Source: a beta proteobacterium L13 (GTDB taxonomy: Bacteria > Pseudomonadota > Gammaproteobacteria > Burkholderiales > Chromobacteriaceae). Taken from it: a stretch of DNA of 64,000 nucleotides. The DNA lies in NCBI GenBank assembly GCA_000335715.1, contig AMYZ01000007.1, forward strand, positions 111,702 to 175,701. Direction: 5' to 3'. The position numbers and the translations under genes are program-made. The notes beneath the pieces are model-generated. The model was given only the letters and a program-made list of their open reading frames with translations, ran no database searches and had not been told where the DNA came from. Below are positions 50,875 through 61,300 of the stretch, in pieces (positions within the stretch are counted from its first letter, which is position 1; every line of letters starts with the position of its first letter).

Positions 50875-52679
50875 GCTACGGCCCCCAGGCGGAACTGGTG
50901 GCGCAGCAGGCTTTTGAACTTTTTCACCAGCGCCAGGGCGTCTTTCAGCAGGTCTTTTTCCAGTGTGGACAGCTTGCCCGGGCGAATCAGGTTGCTGGCC
51001 GGGCGGCCGTCTTCCAGGTCGGCCAGGCCGTGGCTCAGGCGCAGGCCCAGCAGGAAAGCCAGCGTTTCGTTGATATCGTTGGCGAAGTCCCGCTCCAGGT
51101 GGCCGTTTTCGGCCAGTCGCTGCAGGCGCTCGAAAGTGTTGTTGGCCGCAATATTGTGGCGCAAAGCCAGCGAGCGGATGCCGTGCACGATGGGGAAGAT
51201 GCCGCCTTTCTTGATGTCCAGCGTGGCTTCGCCGTTCTGCTCGCGCGTGAGCAGCTGGGCAAAGAAGCCCAGCGGGGTGTCGAACTGTTCGATGGCGCGG
51301 GCAAAGCGGGCGTAGAAGCTTTCATCGTCCGATAGCAGGCTGTTCAGGTAGTGTTTGCTATGCGCCAGCAGCGCATGGTCGCCGGCAACGGCTTCGGCAT
51401 CCACAAAGATGGCCAGGTTCATCAGTGCATCCGCGTCCGGCATGTATAGCCAGCGGTACAGCTGGTCGCGCATGCCTTGCTCGTGCTGGCACCACTGCGG
51501 GTTGCTCACCATGATGCGCCCCGGGCAGGGCGGGTAGCCAAAGCGTGCCAGCGCATCGCTGAATGCCTGGCAGGCACCTTGCAGTGTAGGGTGGTCGAAG
51601 CCATCGCGGATGATCAGCGCGTTGTCCTGGTCGGTTTTCAGGATCTGTTCGCCACGGCCTTCCGAGCCCATGACAATCAGGCAGCTGTTGGCCACCACTT
51701 CCGGCAGGGCGATCAGCTGCCAGGTGCGCTCGAACAGCCGTGCATTCAGTGCCTGTACCAGTCGACCCAGCTGCGGGGCTTTTACCCCGTGGCTGGACAG
51801 GATGCCCACCAGGCGGGTGATCTGGCCGGCGATGTCCTGCAGCTCGTCCAGGGTGTCGGCGCGCTCCAGCTTGTGGGCAATCAGGTGCGAGTGGTTGGAG
51901 AAATAGGACAGGATATCCACCTGCGCCAGAATGCCTACCGGCTCGCCCTGATCCATCACCACCAGGCGGCGGATGTTGCGCTGTGTCATGGTAAGCAGGG
52001 CGTCAAACAGGAAACCGTCGATATCGGTGGTAATCAGGTTGAAATGGCACACCTGGTGCAGCGGTGTACTGGAAGGCAGTTCGTTCAGGATGGTGTCGCG
52101 AAAGTCGGTGGTGGTGAACATGCCCAGTTGGCCGCGGTGGCGCACCAGAATGGACTTGCTCTTGCGCTGTTTCATCAGGCGGGCGGCGTCCAGCACGCTG
52201 TCCTGGCCATCGGCAAAGACCGGCAGGCGGCTGCAGGCGTCGCGTACGGTGGCGGTGAGCAGGGTTTGCAGCTCGCGTGTGCCGGCATTTTGCGCCAGCG
52301 CGCCGAATTTCTGCGACACGCTGGCGTAGAAGAAGGCACCAAAGCGCGGGTTGCTTTCGGTGAGCTGCATGACCATGGCACGCGGCAGGCAGTAGGCCAG
52401 TGCCTCTTCGTGCACCACAAAACGCTGCGTGGCTACACCGGCCACCATGGCGCGGGCATCGAAGGTGTCTTGCGCGTGGTACACGGCCAGCACTTCGTCG
52501 TCGGCCATCTCGCGCACCACGCCCTTGATCAGCACGTACAGGCTGTCCACGCTGTTGCCGGGGGCCATGATGACTTCGTCGTTATCGAAGAACACGATAT
52601 CCGCCGCGCCCTCCAGTGCCAGTCGTTCGTGCTGGCTCAGGTGGGTAAACGGCGGATGGGTAAAGTCGAAGCGGCTCAT
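50871..52679 (-). CDS. Cyclic-nucleotide-binding, CBS-pair, DUF294 nucleotidyltransferase-like protein
   Basis: 602 residues. In order: cyclic-nucleotide-binding domain (about 15-130), two CBS domains (about 150-270), DUF294 nucleotidyltransferase-like domain (about 300-430, VMGSEGRGEQILKTDQDNALI, where GSxGR and DxD mark the active site), and a helical C-terminal domain. Resembles GlnD-like transferases but its target is unknown. Forms an operon with the exonuclease. Confidence 0.9.
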   Translation of the reverse strand: MSRFDFTHPPFTHLSQHERLALEGAADIVFFDNDEVIMAPGNSVDSLYVLIKGVVREMADDEVLAVYHAQDTFDARAMVAGVATQRFVVHEEALAYCLPRAMVMQLTESNPRFGAFFYASVSQKFGALAQNAGTRELQTLLTATVRDACSRLPVFADGQDSVLDAARLMKQRKSKSILVRHRGQLGMFTTTDFRDTILNELPSSTPLHQVCHFNLITTDIDGFLFDALLTMTQRNIRRLVVMDQGEPVGILAQVDILSYFSNHSHLIAHKLERADTLDELQDIAGQITRLVGILSSHGVKAPQLGRLVQALNARLFERTWQLIALPEVVANSCLIVMGSEGRGEQILKTDQDNALIIRDGFDHPTLQGACQAFSDALARFGYPPCPGRIMVSNPQWCQHEQGMRDQLYRWLYMPDADALMNLAIFVDAEAVAGDHALLAHSKHYLNSLLSDDESFYARFARAIEQFDTPLGFFAQLLTREQNGEATLDIKKGGIFPIVHGIRSLALRHNIAANNTFERLQRLAENGHLERDFANDINETLAFLLGLRLSHGLADLEDGRPASNLIRPGKLSTLEKDLLKDALALVKKFKSLLRHQFRLGAVA

Positions 52680-52762
52680 GCTGGCAGGTCCGGTGGGTGG
52701 CTCATTTCTGCAGCATACGGCTCTATCGAAATGGCTAGCCAGCCCTGCCTGGTGTAAAGCGG

Positions 52763-53605
52763 CTAGATTTGCGCTGGATCAGACGGTTTTGCAGCATTCG
52801 TGCAGCACGGTGCAATGCGCGTGGCCGGTAGTGTCACGCTGCTACGCCGCACGATGCCATCGGTAAACAAGGCCAGCTCACCATCTTGCATCGCGGTCCA
52901 CTGTTCGTTGTCGGTGAGCGGTACGGTAGCAATCACCGCTACGCGGTCGTCGGGCGTGGTGACGGTGGAAAAGTCCACCGTCACGTCGTCGTCCACCAGG
53001 TGGGCGGTAGGGAACGGCGCCTTGCGCACGATGTAGTGCAGCTTGGTGGAGCAGTGGGTAAACAGCCATTGGCCGTTGGACAGCATGAAGTTGAATACGC
53101 CGTAGCCGCGCAGCGTAGCGGCCAACCCTTCGATGGCCTCGAATAGCTCGTCCAGTGATGGCGAAGTGCACCAGCGCTGGCGCAGCTGTTCCATGATGTA
53201 GCAAAACGCTGCTTCGGAATCTGTGCTGCCCACCGGGTTGTAGTGGCAGCCGGGCGCGGGTGCAAAATCCACCAGGTTGCCGTTGTGGGCAAAAATCCAG
53301 TACTGGCCCCAGATTTCACGCTGGAAGGGGTGGCAGTTGGCCAGGTTGACCTCGCCCTGGGTGGCTTTACGGATGTGCGCGATCACGTTTTCCGATTTGA
53401 TCGGGTACTGGCGCACCAGCGCCGCTACGGGCGAATTGGCAGACGGTTTGTCGTCCAGGTACAGGCGCACGCCCTTGCCTTCGAAAAAGGCAATGCCCCA
53501 GCCGTCGGCATGGTGGTCGGTCAGCCCGCCGCGGCGGTGGAAGCCTTCAAAGGAAAACAGGATGTCGGTGGGCGTATTGCAGTTCATGCCCAAAAGCTGG
53601 CACAT
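52763..53605 (-). CDS. Class II glutamine amidotransferase (YafJ-like)
   Basis: 280 residues. ATG at 53605 gives Met-Cys, so Cys2 becomes the N-terminal nucleophile after methionine removal; an open frame to 53662 would bury it. Supporting motifs: HHADGWGIAF, HIRKATQGEVNLANCHPF, FAHNGNL, GSTDSEAAF. There is no synthase domain, so it is a stand-alone glutaminase-type protein of unknown acceptor. Confidence 0.9.
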   Translation of the reverse strand: MCQLLGMNCNTPTDILFSFEGFHRRGGLTDHHADGWGIAFFEGKGVRLYLDDKPSANSPVAALVRQYPIKSENVIAHIRKATQGEVNLANCHPFQREIWGQYWIFAHNGNLVDFAPAPGCHYNPVGSTDSEAAFCYIMEQLRQRWCTSPSLDELFEAIEGLAATLRGYGVFNFMLSNGQWLFTHCSTKLHYIVRKAPFPTAHLVDDDVTVDFSTVTTPDDRVAVIATVPLTDNEQWTAMQDGELALFTDGIVRRSSVTLPATRIAPCCTNAAKPSDPAQI

Positions 53606-53786
53606 GGGGGTGTCCGTGTTCAATAGATAGCCTATTGTTTCATGCAGGGGCAGCCGCGCCAAGCAGCATTCTGCCGGGCTGCTGCCTTGGGGTGGGCTTG
53701 TGATTTATGAGAAAATCCCGATATGTGTTTTCCTGGGCCGGCCGGCAATGGTGCTGTTACCGGCCCGACCCAACAGAAAGGCGGGC

Positions 53787-54371
53787 ATGACCACCATCGT
53801 CGTAGTAAGCAAGGGGGCGGAAATCGCCATCGCCGCAGACAGCCAGACCACGTTCGGCGACGACCAGAAGCTGCTGGCGGCCTACGATGTGCACAGCGAC
53901 AAGATCTTCAAGCTGGGCGACAGCTACCTGGCCATTGCCGGCTCGGCAGCGCACGACCTGGTATTGCAATCGGCACTGAAAGGCATGAAATCCCGCGATT
54001 TCAGCAGCCGGGCCGGCTTGTTCGAAACCTTTCGCAAGATTCACCCCAAGCTGAAAGACCACTTCTACCTGCGGCCGGAAGAAGAGGAAGACGACCCGTA
54101 CGAGTCCAGCCAGATGATGGTGCTGGTGGCCAACGGCCACGGCATTTTTGGCGTGTACCCCATGCGCGAGGTGTACCAGTTTGCCCGTTACTGGGCCATT
54201 GGTTCGGGGCGCAAGTTTGCCATGGGTGCCATGCACGCCCTGTTTGATACCGACATGACGGCCGGCCAGATTGCCGAAGCGGCCATCCGTGCCGGCTGCG
54301 AGTTTGACGCCAGCTCCTCGCTGCCGTTGACGATTCACACTATCCAGAAAGAGAAGGACACCCGCTCATGA
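53787..54371 (+). CDS. HslV-like Ntn-hydrolase peptidase without a neighbouring ATPase
   Basis: 194 residues beginning MTTIVVV. Thr2 would be the catalytic N-terminal threonine; IAIAADSQTT supplies the Asp and SDKIFKL the Lys of proteasome-type enzymes. WAIGSGRKFAMGAMHALFD resembles the HslV core. An acidic insert (PEEEEDDPYES) is unlike HslV. No hslU lies beside it; instead it overlaps hslO by 4 bases. Start at 53787 is fixed by the Met-Thr-Thr requirement. Confidence 0.8.
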   Translation: MTTIVVVSKGAEIAIAADSQTTFGDDQKLLAAYDVHSDKIFKLGDSYLAIAGSAAHDLVLQSALKGMKSRDFSSRAGLFETFRKIHPKLKDHFYLRPEEEEDDPYESSQMMVLVANGHGIFGVYPMREVYQFARYWAIGSGRKFAMGAMHALFDTDMTAGQIAEAAIRAGCEFDASSSLPLTIHTIQKEKDTRS

Positions 54372-55246
54372 GCCAACACGATACGCTGCAACGCTTCCTG
54401 TTTGACGGCATCCCTGTGCGTGGCGCACTGGTACGCATGGACAGCGCCTGGCAGGAGGTGGTGGCACGCCATCAATACCCGCCGGCCATCCGCCATGTGC
54501 TGGGCCAGATGCTCGCTGCCAGCAGCCTGCTGGCGGCCAACCTGAAGTTTGACGGTACGCTGATCATGCAGCTGCACGGCAAGGGCGCGCTGCGCCTGGC
54601 CGTGGCCGAATGCACCAACGACCGCACCGTACGCGCTACCGCACGCTTTGACGACGGCATTACCGACGCCCCGCTAGCCGAGCTGCTGGGCGAGGGCGGT
54701 ACCTTTGTCATTACCCTGGAGCCGAAAGACGGCGAGCCGTGGCAGGGTATTGTGGCGCTGGAAGGCGACAGCATCGCCCAAATGCTGCAAAACTACATGC
54801 TGCGTTCCGAGCAGCTGGAAACCCACCTGGTACTGGCCTGTAACGACGAGACCGCCGCCGGCCTGCTGCTGCAGCGCCTGCCCGACGGCCATGGCGATGC
54901 CGAAGGTTGGCCGCACGTGAAGGCGCTGGCAGAAACCTTGCAGCAAGACGAGCTGCTGCAGCTGGACGCGCTGGATATCCTGTACCGCCTGTACCACCAG
55001 GACGCCGTGCGCATTTTCGACCCGGCACTGGTCAGCTTTGCCTGCAATTGCAGCACCGAGCGTGTGGGGGACATGCTGAAGCTGCTGGGTGGCGAAGAAG
55101 TGGCCAGCGTGGTGCTGGAGCAGGGCAGTATCGAGGTGGGCTGCGAGTACTGCGGCCAACGTTATGTGTTTGACGACGAAGACGTCAACACGCTGTTCGG
55201 TATGGACGTGGTAGCTGCGGTGCGCGCCGAGCAGCAGCGCCACTAA
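54368..55246 (+). CDS. hslO: Hsp33 redox-regulated chaperone
   Basis: 292 residues; the C-terminal zinc-binding cysteines are FACNCSTER and CEYCGQRY (CxC...CxxC). On oxidation these form disulfides and switch the chaperone on. The start overlaps the HslV-like gene by 4 bases, suggesting a stress-response pair. One AGGTTGGCCGCA copy is read as Gly-Trp-Pro. Confidence 0.95.
   Translation: MSQHDTLQRFLFDGIPVRGALVRMDSAWQEVVARHQYPPAIRHVLGQMLAASSLLAANLKFDGTLIMQLHGKGALRLAVAECTNDRTVRATARFDDGITDAPLAELLGEGGTFVITLEPKDGEPWQGIVALEGDSIAQMLQNYMLRSEQLETHLVLACNDETAAGLLLQRLPDGHGDAEGWPHVKALAETLQQDELLQLDALDILYRLYHQDAVRIFDPALVSFACNCSTERVGDMLKLLGGEEVASVVLEQGSIEVGCEYCGQRYVFDDEDVNTLFGMDVVAAVRAEQQRH
54904..54915 (+). 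repeat. Exact copy of AGGTTGGCCGCA (in hslO)
   Basis: Read in frame as GGT TGG CCG (Gly-Trp-Pro), another reading frame of the same word. Confidence 0.85.
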
Positions 55247-55267
55247 TCGCTATCCGCTGCAGTCAAA

Positions 55268-55296
55268 CAAAAACCCGCCAGCTGGCGGGTTTTTGT
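55268..55296. terminator. Bidirectional terminator between hslO and HDOD gene
   Basis: ACCCGCCAGCTGGCGGGT palindrome flanked by A- and T-runs. Confidence 0.88.
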
Positions 55297-55305
55297 TTGC
55301 GGGGC

Positions 55306-56166
55306 TTACAGGCCGGCGTGGATGCGGTCGTGCATCTCGTCTACCCAGTCTTCAAACTCCACTTCGTGCATGCCCAGATAGGCGATCAGTTCTTCCGAGC
55401 GGTCTTTCCAGCCCGGGTCGCCATTCTGGTCGGTACTGGTGCGCCAGATGTGCTGCGCGGCGCGGGCGACGGCAATCATCATCTTGTGGTTGTGATCCAG
55501 CAGCTCGTCGTTGCTGTCCTGGAACAGGTCCGGGTTGTGCTGCAGCAAGATGGCCTGGCCAAAGTCTTCCGGCATGTTCCAGGTCCGGGCGACCAGGTAA
55601 CCGACCACGTCGTGGCTGGTGCCATGAAACTCTTGCTCGATCTTGCTGATCTGGCGGTCGCGCGCCTGGGTAATCAGCCGCAGCGTGCGCTCGTAGTTGG
55701 GGTAGCGCATCAGCATCACGGCGATGCCACAGCTGCGGAATAGCGCAAAGCTCTGGCATTCGTCCGCCGGGCGGCCCAGCTTTTCGCACAGGCTGGCGGC
55801 GATGGACGCCTCGTGCATGGTGCGTTCCCAGAACTGCTCGATCACCGGCGGGTTCTGGCTGGTTAGCGTCAGGCGCAGCAAGAGGCCGTGTACCAGGTGA
55901 ACGATATTGCGTTCGCCCAGCAGATTCACGGCCTGCATGATGGAAGTCAGGGTACGGCCGCTACCGAAAAACGGGCTGTTGGCCGCTTTCAGGATGGCGG
56001 CAGACAAGCCCAGGTCGCTGGAAATGATATCGGCCACGTCCATCAGGCTCATGTCCGGGTTGCTACGCAGGGCGACCAGCTTGTCCAGGATTTCGGGACG
56101 GGGCGGAATCACCAGGTTGCGCACCAGATCGGCTGTGGTATTGGCGTCGAATTGAGGGACCTTCAT
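55306..56166 (-). CDS. HDOD domain signalling protein
   Basis: 286 residues; a single HDOD domain covers about 15-220 (VRNLVIPPRPEILDKLVALRSNPDMSLMDVADIIS in pieces, LSAAILKAANSPFFG, ASIAASLCEKLGRPAD). HDOD proteins relate to HD phosphohydrolases but usually lack the metal site and act as signalling scaffolds. Preceded by a short promoter region; no operon partner. Confidence 0.88.
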   Translation of the reverse strand: MKVPQFDANTTADLVRNLVIPPRPEILDKLVALRSNPDMSLMDVADIISSDLGLSAAILKAANSPFFGSGRTLTSIMQAVNLLGERNIVHLVHGLLLRLTLTSQNPPVIEQFWERTMHEASIAASLCEKLGRPADECQSFALFRSCGIAVMLMRYPNYERTLRLITQARDRQISKIEQEFHGTSHDVVGYLVARTWNMPEDFGQAILLQHNPDLFQDSNDELLDHNHKMMIAVARAAQHIWRTSTDQNGDPGWKDRSEELIAYLGMHEVEFEDWVDEMHDRIHAGL

Positions 56167-56234
56167 TGCTAAGGATCCGGTATAGGCTGGGTTATAGGAA
56201 TTTCAACTCATTCTAGCAGTGAAGGCGGGGTATT

Positions 56235-57347
56235 TCATGGCGAAATCAACATCTGGACCACCTTTTTTGTAAGTGAGTCCGGGTGGGCGGTAATGCGCAG
56301 GACGTGCTGCATGGCCGGGTGTGGTGGGCGGTGTACGGCAACGCCTTGAAGCCACAGTGCTTTTTGGCGCGTCAGTGCCGCTTCGGCGTCCGGGTAGACG
56401 ATAGCCAGGAAATTGGTATGCGACGGGATGACACGCAGCCCGCCTTGCTGCAAAGCCAGCTGCAGCTGCTCGCGTAGCGCCAGTGTGTCGGCAATCAGCC
56501 GCTGGCTGCATTCGGGTTGGTCCAGCGCGGCCACGGCGGCGGCCTGCGCCACGCTGGAGGTGCCGTACTGGGTGCGGATCTGGTCGGCCTTGGCTACCCA
56601 TTCTGCCGGTGCCAAGGCGTAGCCGATGCGCAGGCCGGCCAGGCCGTGCGCTTTGGACAGCGTGCGCAGGCGGGCGGTGTCGGGCAACGTGCCCTGGCGC
56701 TCGGCCTGGTCGCAAAAGTCGATATAGGCCTCGTCCAGCAGCAGGAAGGTGTCGGCAGGCAGGGCGGCGCGCAGCGCGGTGATGTCGGCCAGCGGCAGGT
56801 AGCTACCGCTGGGGTTGTCCGGGTTGGCCAGGTACAGCAGCGCGGCCTCGTGCTGCTGCGCGGCGGCCAGCAGGGCGGGCAGGTCGTTCACCAGGCTGTC
56901 GCCGTGCTGCGCGTACGGTACTTCCACCACGCGGGCACCCACGCCTTCGGCAAAGTAGCGGAAGGTGGGGTAGGTGCCGGCGGTGCACACCACCACGTCG
57001 CCAGGCGAAACGCGGGCGCGCAGGAAGAGGGCGATCAGGCTGTCGGCCCCGGCATCCACTACCACGTTGGCCGCATCCACACCGTTGAGCGCTGCGGCGC
57101 GCTGGCGGATGGCGCCGGCGTACGGGTCGGGGTATAGGCGGGCCAGCTCGTACAGCGCCTCGCCCCATTGCTGGCTGACGCTGTGGCCAGCAATGGCCAT
57201 GCTTTCGTTGGAGCCGATGCGGCTGTCGATGCGGCGGCCGATCAGCGTTTCCAGCCTGGGCAGGCCGGGAAACGGGTTGGCGATGGTGACGTCTTGCAGG
57301 TGGCGTGCATAGCGGGGCATGGCGGTATCCATAAAAGCTGATGGCAT
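56235..57347 (-). CDS. PLP-dependent aminotransferase, HisC/CobD-like
   Basis: 370 residues, class I/II fold. LYPDPYAG, GADSLIALFLRA, NPDNPSGSYLP, DEAYIDF and the cofactor-lysine region TLSKAHGLAGLRIGYA are all present. Similar to histidinol-phosphate aminotransferase and threonine-phosphate decarboxylase; which one cannot be settled because neither his nor cob genes adjoin it. Starts at 57332 or 57320 are also possible; no strong ribosome-binding site decides. Confidence 0.85.
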   Translation of the reverse strand: MPSAFMDTAMPRYARHLQDVTIANPFPGLPRLETLIGRRIDSRIGSNESMAIAGHSVSQQWGEALYELARLYPDPYAGAIRQRAAALNGVDAANVVVDAGADSLIALFLRARVSPGDVVVCTAGTYPTFRYFAEGVGARVVEVPYAQHGDSLVNDLPALLAAAQQHEAALLYLANPDNPSGSYLPLADITALRAALPADTFLLLDEAYIDFCDQAERQGTLPDTARLRTLSKAHGLAGLRIGYALAPAEWVAKADQIRTQYGTSSVAQAAAVAALDQPECSQRLIADTLALREQLQLALQQGGLRVIPSHTNFLAIVYPDAEAALTRQKALWLQGVAVHRPPHPAMQHVLRITAHPDSLTKKVVQMLISP

Positions 57348-57383
57348 GACACTAAGGCAAAACGCGGCGGCGTGCCATGCCGG

Positions 57384-58277
57384 TTATGCATAAGCAAAGA
57401 ACGCGGCCAAGGTATCGGCCAGTGCGGCGGGCTGCTCCCACTGGATCATGTGGCCGGCGTCGGCGATGGTGGTTTCTGTCAGCTGCGCAAAGCAGGCGCG
57501 GCGCTCGGGTAGCGTATCGAATACGCCCTTGGCCATGGGGTGGTCCCACATATCGCCGCCTATCACCCACAATACCGGCGCGCTGATGCGCTGCCAGCAG
57601 GCTTTGGCTTCTTCCAGCCGGTACAGCACCGGGTTTACCATCTTGTGGCGCGGGTCGGCGCGGTATTGCCACTGGCCGTTGTGCTGATGGCACAGCGCGG
57701 CGGCCATGTGCTGCGCGTAGGGCAGCGCCATGCGCGGGTTGCGCGCCTGCAGCTTGGCGGCCACCTCGTCCAGGCTGGCTAGCGCGGCAAAGGCGGGTAC
57801 TTGCTGTTTTTCGCGCAGCCAGCGCGCGTAGCGGCCCGGGGCTTCGGCCGGGCGGGTGGCGGCCAGGCCAAAGCCTTCTACCAGTGCCAGCCGCGCCACG
57901 CGATCGGGGCGGATGCCGGCGTACAGGCCGGCCACCATGGCACCCATGCTGTGGCCGATAAGGTTGGCCGCACGGTGCGGGCTGTAGTGCTGCAGCAGTG
58001 CGTCCAGGTCGGCCAGGTAGTCGGGCGAGTAATAGCTGCCGCTGTTCCACGCGCTGCGGCCGAAGCCGCGCCAGTCGGGCGCTACGATCTGCCAGTTGCC
58101 GGCCAGGTGGTCGGCGACAAACTGGAAGGTGTCGGCGCAATCCATCCAGCCGTGCAGCATCACCAGCAGGGGCGCATCGGGCTGGCCCCAGCGGCGGACG
58201 TGGTAGGCGTGGCCATTAAAAGTATGCCACTCGCTGCGCGGCGGCTGCTGTGGCTGGTAGGGCAGGGTGGGGTGCAT
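57384..58277 (-). CDS. Alpha/beta hydrolase
   Basis: 297 residues. Oxyanion region VMLHGWMDCADTF, nucleophile elbow GHSMGAMVAG (Ser), acid region WVIGGDMWDHP and a late histidine in DAGHMIQWEQP make a full catalytic triad. Substrate unknown. ATG at 58277 used; an in-frame TTG at 58289 is possible. Divergent from the AraC-type gene 57 bases away, possibly under its control. Confidence 0.88.
   Translation of the reverse strand: MHPTLPYQPQQPPRSEWHTFNGHAYHVRRWGQPDAPLLVMLHGWMDCADTFQFVADHLAGNWQIVAPDWRGFGRSAWNSGSYYSPDYLADLDALLQHYSPHRAANLIGHSMGAMVAGLYAGIRPDRVARLALVEGFGLAATRPAEAPGRYARWLREKQQVPAFAALASLDEVAAKLQARNPRMALPYAQHMAAALCHQHNGQWQYRADPRHKMVNPVLYRLEEAKACWQRISAPVLWVIGGDMWDHPMAKGVFDTLPERRACFAQLTETTIADAGHMIQWEQPAALADTLAAFFAYA
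57961..57972 (+). repeat. Exact copy of AGGTTGGCCGCA (in hydrolase gene)
   Basis: Coding strand (minus) reads Ala-Ala-Asn-Leu directly before the catalytic GHSMG motif. Confidence 0.85.
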
Positions 58278-58334
58278 GCAGAATCGCAACCTGAATCAAT
58301 TGGAGGCGCCTAGTGTACGCACAGGAGGAGACAG

Positions 58335-59180
58335 ATGACGAGTAGCGACACCCGCCGGCGCCATGTACAGCGTGTTCTGCAAGTGGTGCATTACCTGTGG
58401 CAGCACCCGCAGCAAGACACGCCGCTGGCGCTGCTAGCCGAGATGGCGCACTTTTCGCCCTATCACTTTCACCGTACCTACGTGGCGGTGATGGGCGAGA
58501 GCGTGAACGACACGCGACAGCGTTTGCGCCTGCAGTTGGCCGCACTGGCACTGCGTCGCCAGTCCGTGGTGCCTGTGCAGCAGATGGCGCAGCGGGCCGG
58601 TTACGGCAGCGCAGCCGCCTTTGTGCGCGCCTTCCGGCTAGCCTATGGCATGCCGCCGGGGCGCTATCGTCAGCACTGTGTCCAGCGCCTGCAAACCTTG
58701 TCCCGACTGGAGAATGTCATGTATACCCCCGAATTCCGTACCCTGAACCACGCCATGCCGCTGGCGGCCTTGCCGCACCGTGGCGATTACATGCAGATAG
58801 GCCAGGCGTTCGAGCGCCTGGGTGCCATCGCCCGCCCATGGCTGGCACCGGATAGCCGCTGGTACGGCATTTATCTGGACGACCCGCGCGCGGTGCCGGC
58901 CGAGCAGCTGCGCTCGGCCGCCTGCCTGACGCTGCCGCCTGGCGTTAGCCTACCTGATGGGCTGGAAGCGTGGCGCATCGAGGCCGGCCGCTACGTGGTG
59001 ATCTGCCATCGTGGCCCGTACAGCGAGCTGGAGCAAGCCTACGGCTGGCTGTACGGTGTGTGGCTGCCAGCCAGTGGCGAGCAGCTGGCCGACCGGCCGT
59101 GTGTGGAGGCGTACCTGAATTCGCCGCAGGATACCGCGCCCAAAGACCTGCTGACCGAAATCTGGGCGCCGCTGGTGTAG
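58335..59180 (+). CDS. AraC family regulator with GyrI-like effector domain
   Basis: 281 residues: N-terminal AraC helix-turn-helix (about 8-115, LALLAEMAHFSPYHFHRTY, VQQMAQRAGYGSAAAFVRAFR) and a C-terminal GyrI-like domain (about 130-280), the Rob/SoxS-like arrangement that binds small hydrophobic ligands. GGAGGAGA precedes the ATG. Divergent from the hydrolase gene. Confidence 0.9.
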   Translation: MTSSDTRRRHVQRVLQVVHYLWQHPQQDTPLALLAEMAHFSPYHFHRTYVAVMGESVNDTRQRLRLQLAALALRRQSVVPVQQMAQRAGYGSAAAFVRAFRLAYGMPPGRYRQHCVQRLQTLSRLENVMYTPEFRTLNHAMPLAALPHRGDYMQIGQAFERLGAIARPWLAPDSRWYGIYLDDPRAVPAEQLRSAACLTLPPGVSLPDGLEAWRIEAGRYVVICHRGPYSELEQAYGWLYGVWLPASGEQLADRPCVEAYLNSPQDTAPKDLLTEIWAPLV

Positions 59181-59240
59181 CTGGCGAAGCTGCTGCCGCC
59201 CCGCCGTGCCTGGCTTTGTATTGCAGGGTCAGGGGCAAAG

Positions 59241-59270
59241 AAAAACCCCGCAGCACGCTGCGGGGTTTTT
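59241..59270. terminator. Bidirectional terminator between AraC/GyrI-like gene and guaB
   Basis: AAAAACCCCGCAG and CTGCGGGGTTTTT. Its T-run leads straight into a 10-base core of the uptake-like motif (59270-59279). Confidence 0.9.
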
Positions 59271-59291
59271 GCGGCCAACCGTGGCGCGGGC

Positions 59292-60767
<1,476 letters not shown>

Positions 60768-60892
60768 TTAGGCGGCAAAAACGCATTATACCGATCTGCT
60801 GCCCCAAGTGCAAAATGTGATGGCGGTTTTGCCTATAGTGTGCATGCAGTGTATAAAGTGGCCGTTTGCTGCCGATTGCAAAGACGGTTTTC

Positions 60893-61300
60893 ATGAGAAA
60901 AGACATAGTGATAGCAGCGCTGCTGCTGGCTGCCAGTGGCATGGCCCAGGCCGAGGTCTACAAATGGGTAGACGCCAACGGCCGTGTGGTATTTTCCGAC
61001 CAGCCGCCACCTGGCAAAAAGGTAGACAAGGTGAAGGTTTACCCGGGCGGGGTGCAATTGCTACGCCAGGCGGCCTCCGCCCCTGCTGATGCCGCAGCAG
61101 GGCAGTCTGCCGGCGGGCTGGATGCGGATGTGAAAGCGCTTAACGAGCGCATTGAAAAGCACAACCGCGACGTGAAGGCGCAAAACTGCAAAACCGCCCA
61201 GGCCAACCTGGCGGCGCTGGACCGCCCGGGTAGCAAGGCCGGCCGCGAAGACATGCTCAAACGTGCGCGAGAGGAAGTGCAGATCTGGTGTGGTAAGTAA
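60893..61300 (+). CDS. Periplasmic DUF4124 protein
   Basis: 135 residues with signal peptide ending GMAQA, the DUF4124 core [23 protein letters not shown], and a helical tail with [11 protein letters not shown] and IWCGK cysteines that may pair. Start at 60893 fits the signal peptide better than a TTG at 60866. Its stop shares one base with the uvrC start, so it is co-transcribed with uvrC. Function unknown. Confidence 0.88.
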   Translation: MRKDIVIAALLLAASGMAQAEVYKWVDANGRVVFSDQPPPGKKVDKVKVYPGGVQLLRQAASAPADAAAGQSAGGLDADVKALNERIEKHNRDVKAQNCKTAQANLAALDRPGSKAGREDMLKRAREEVQIWCGK

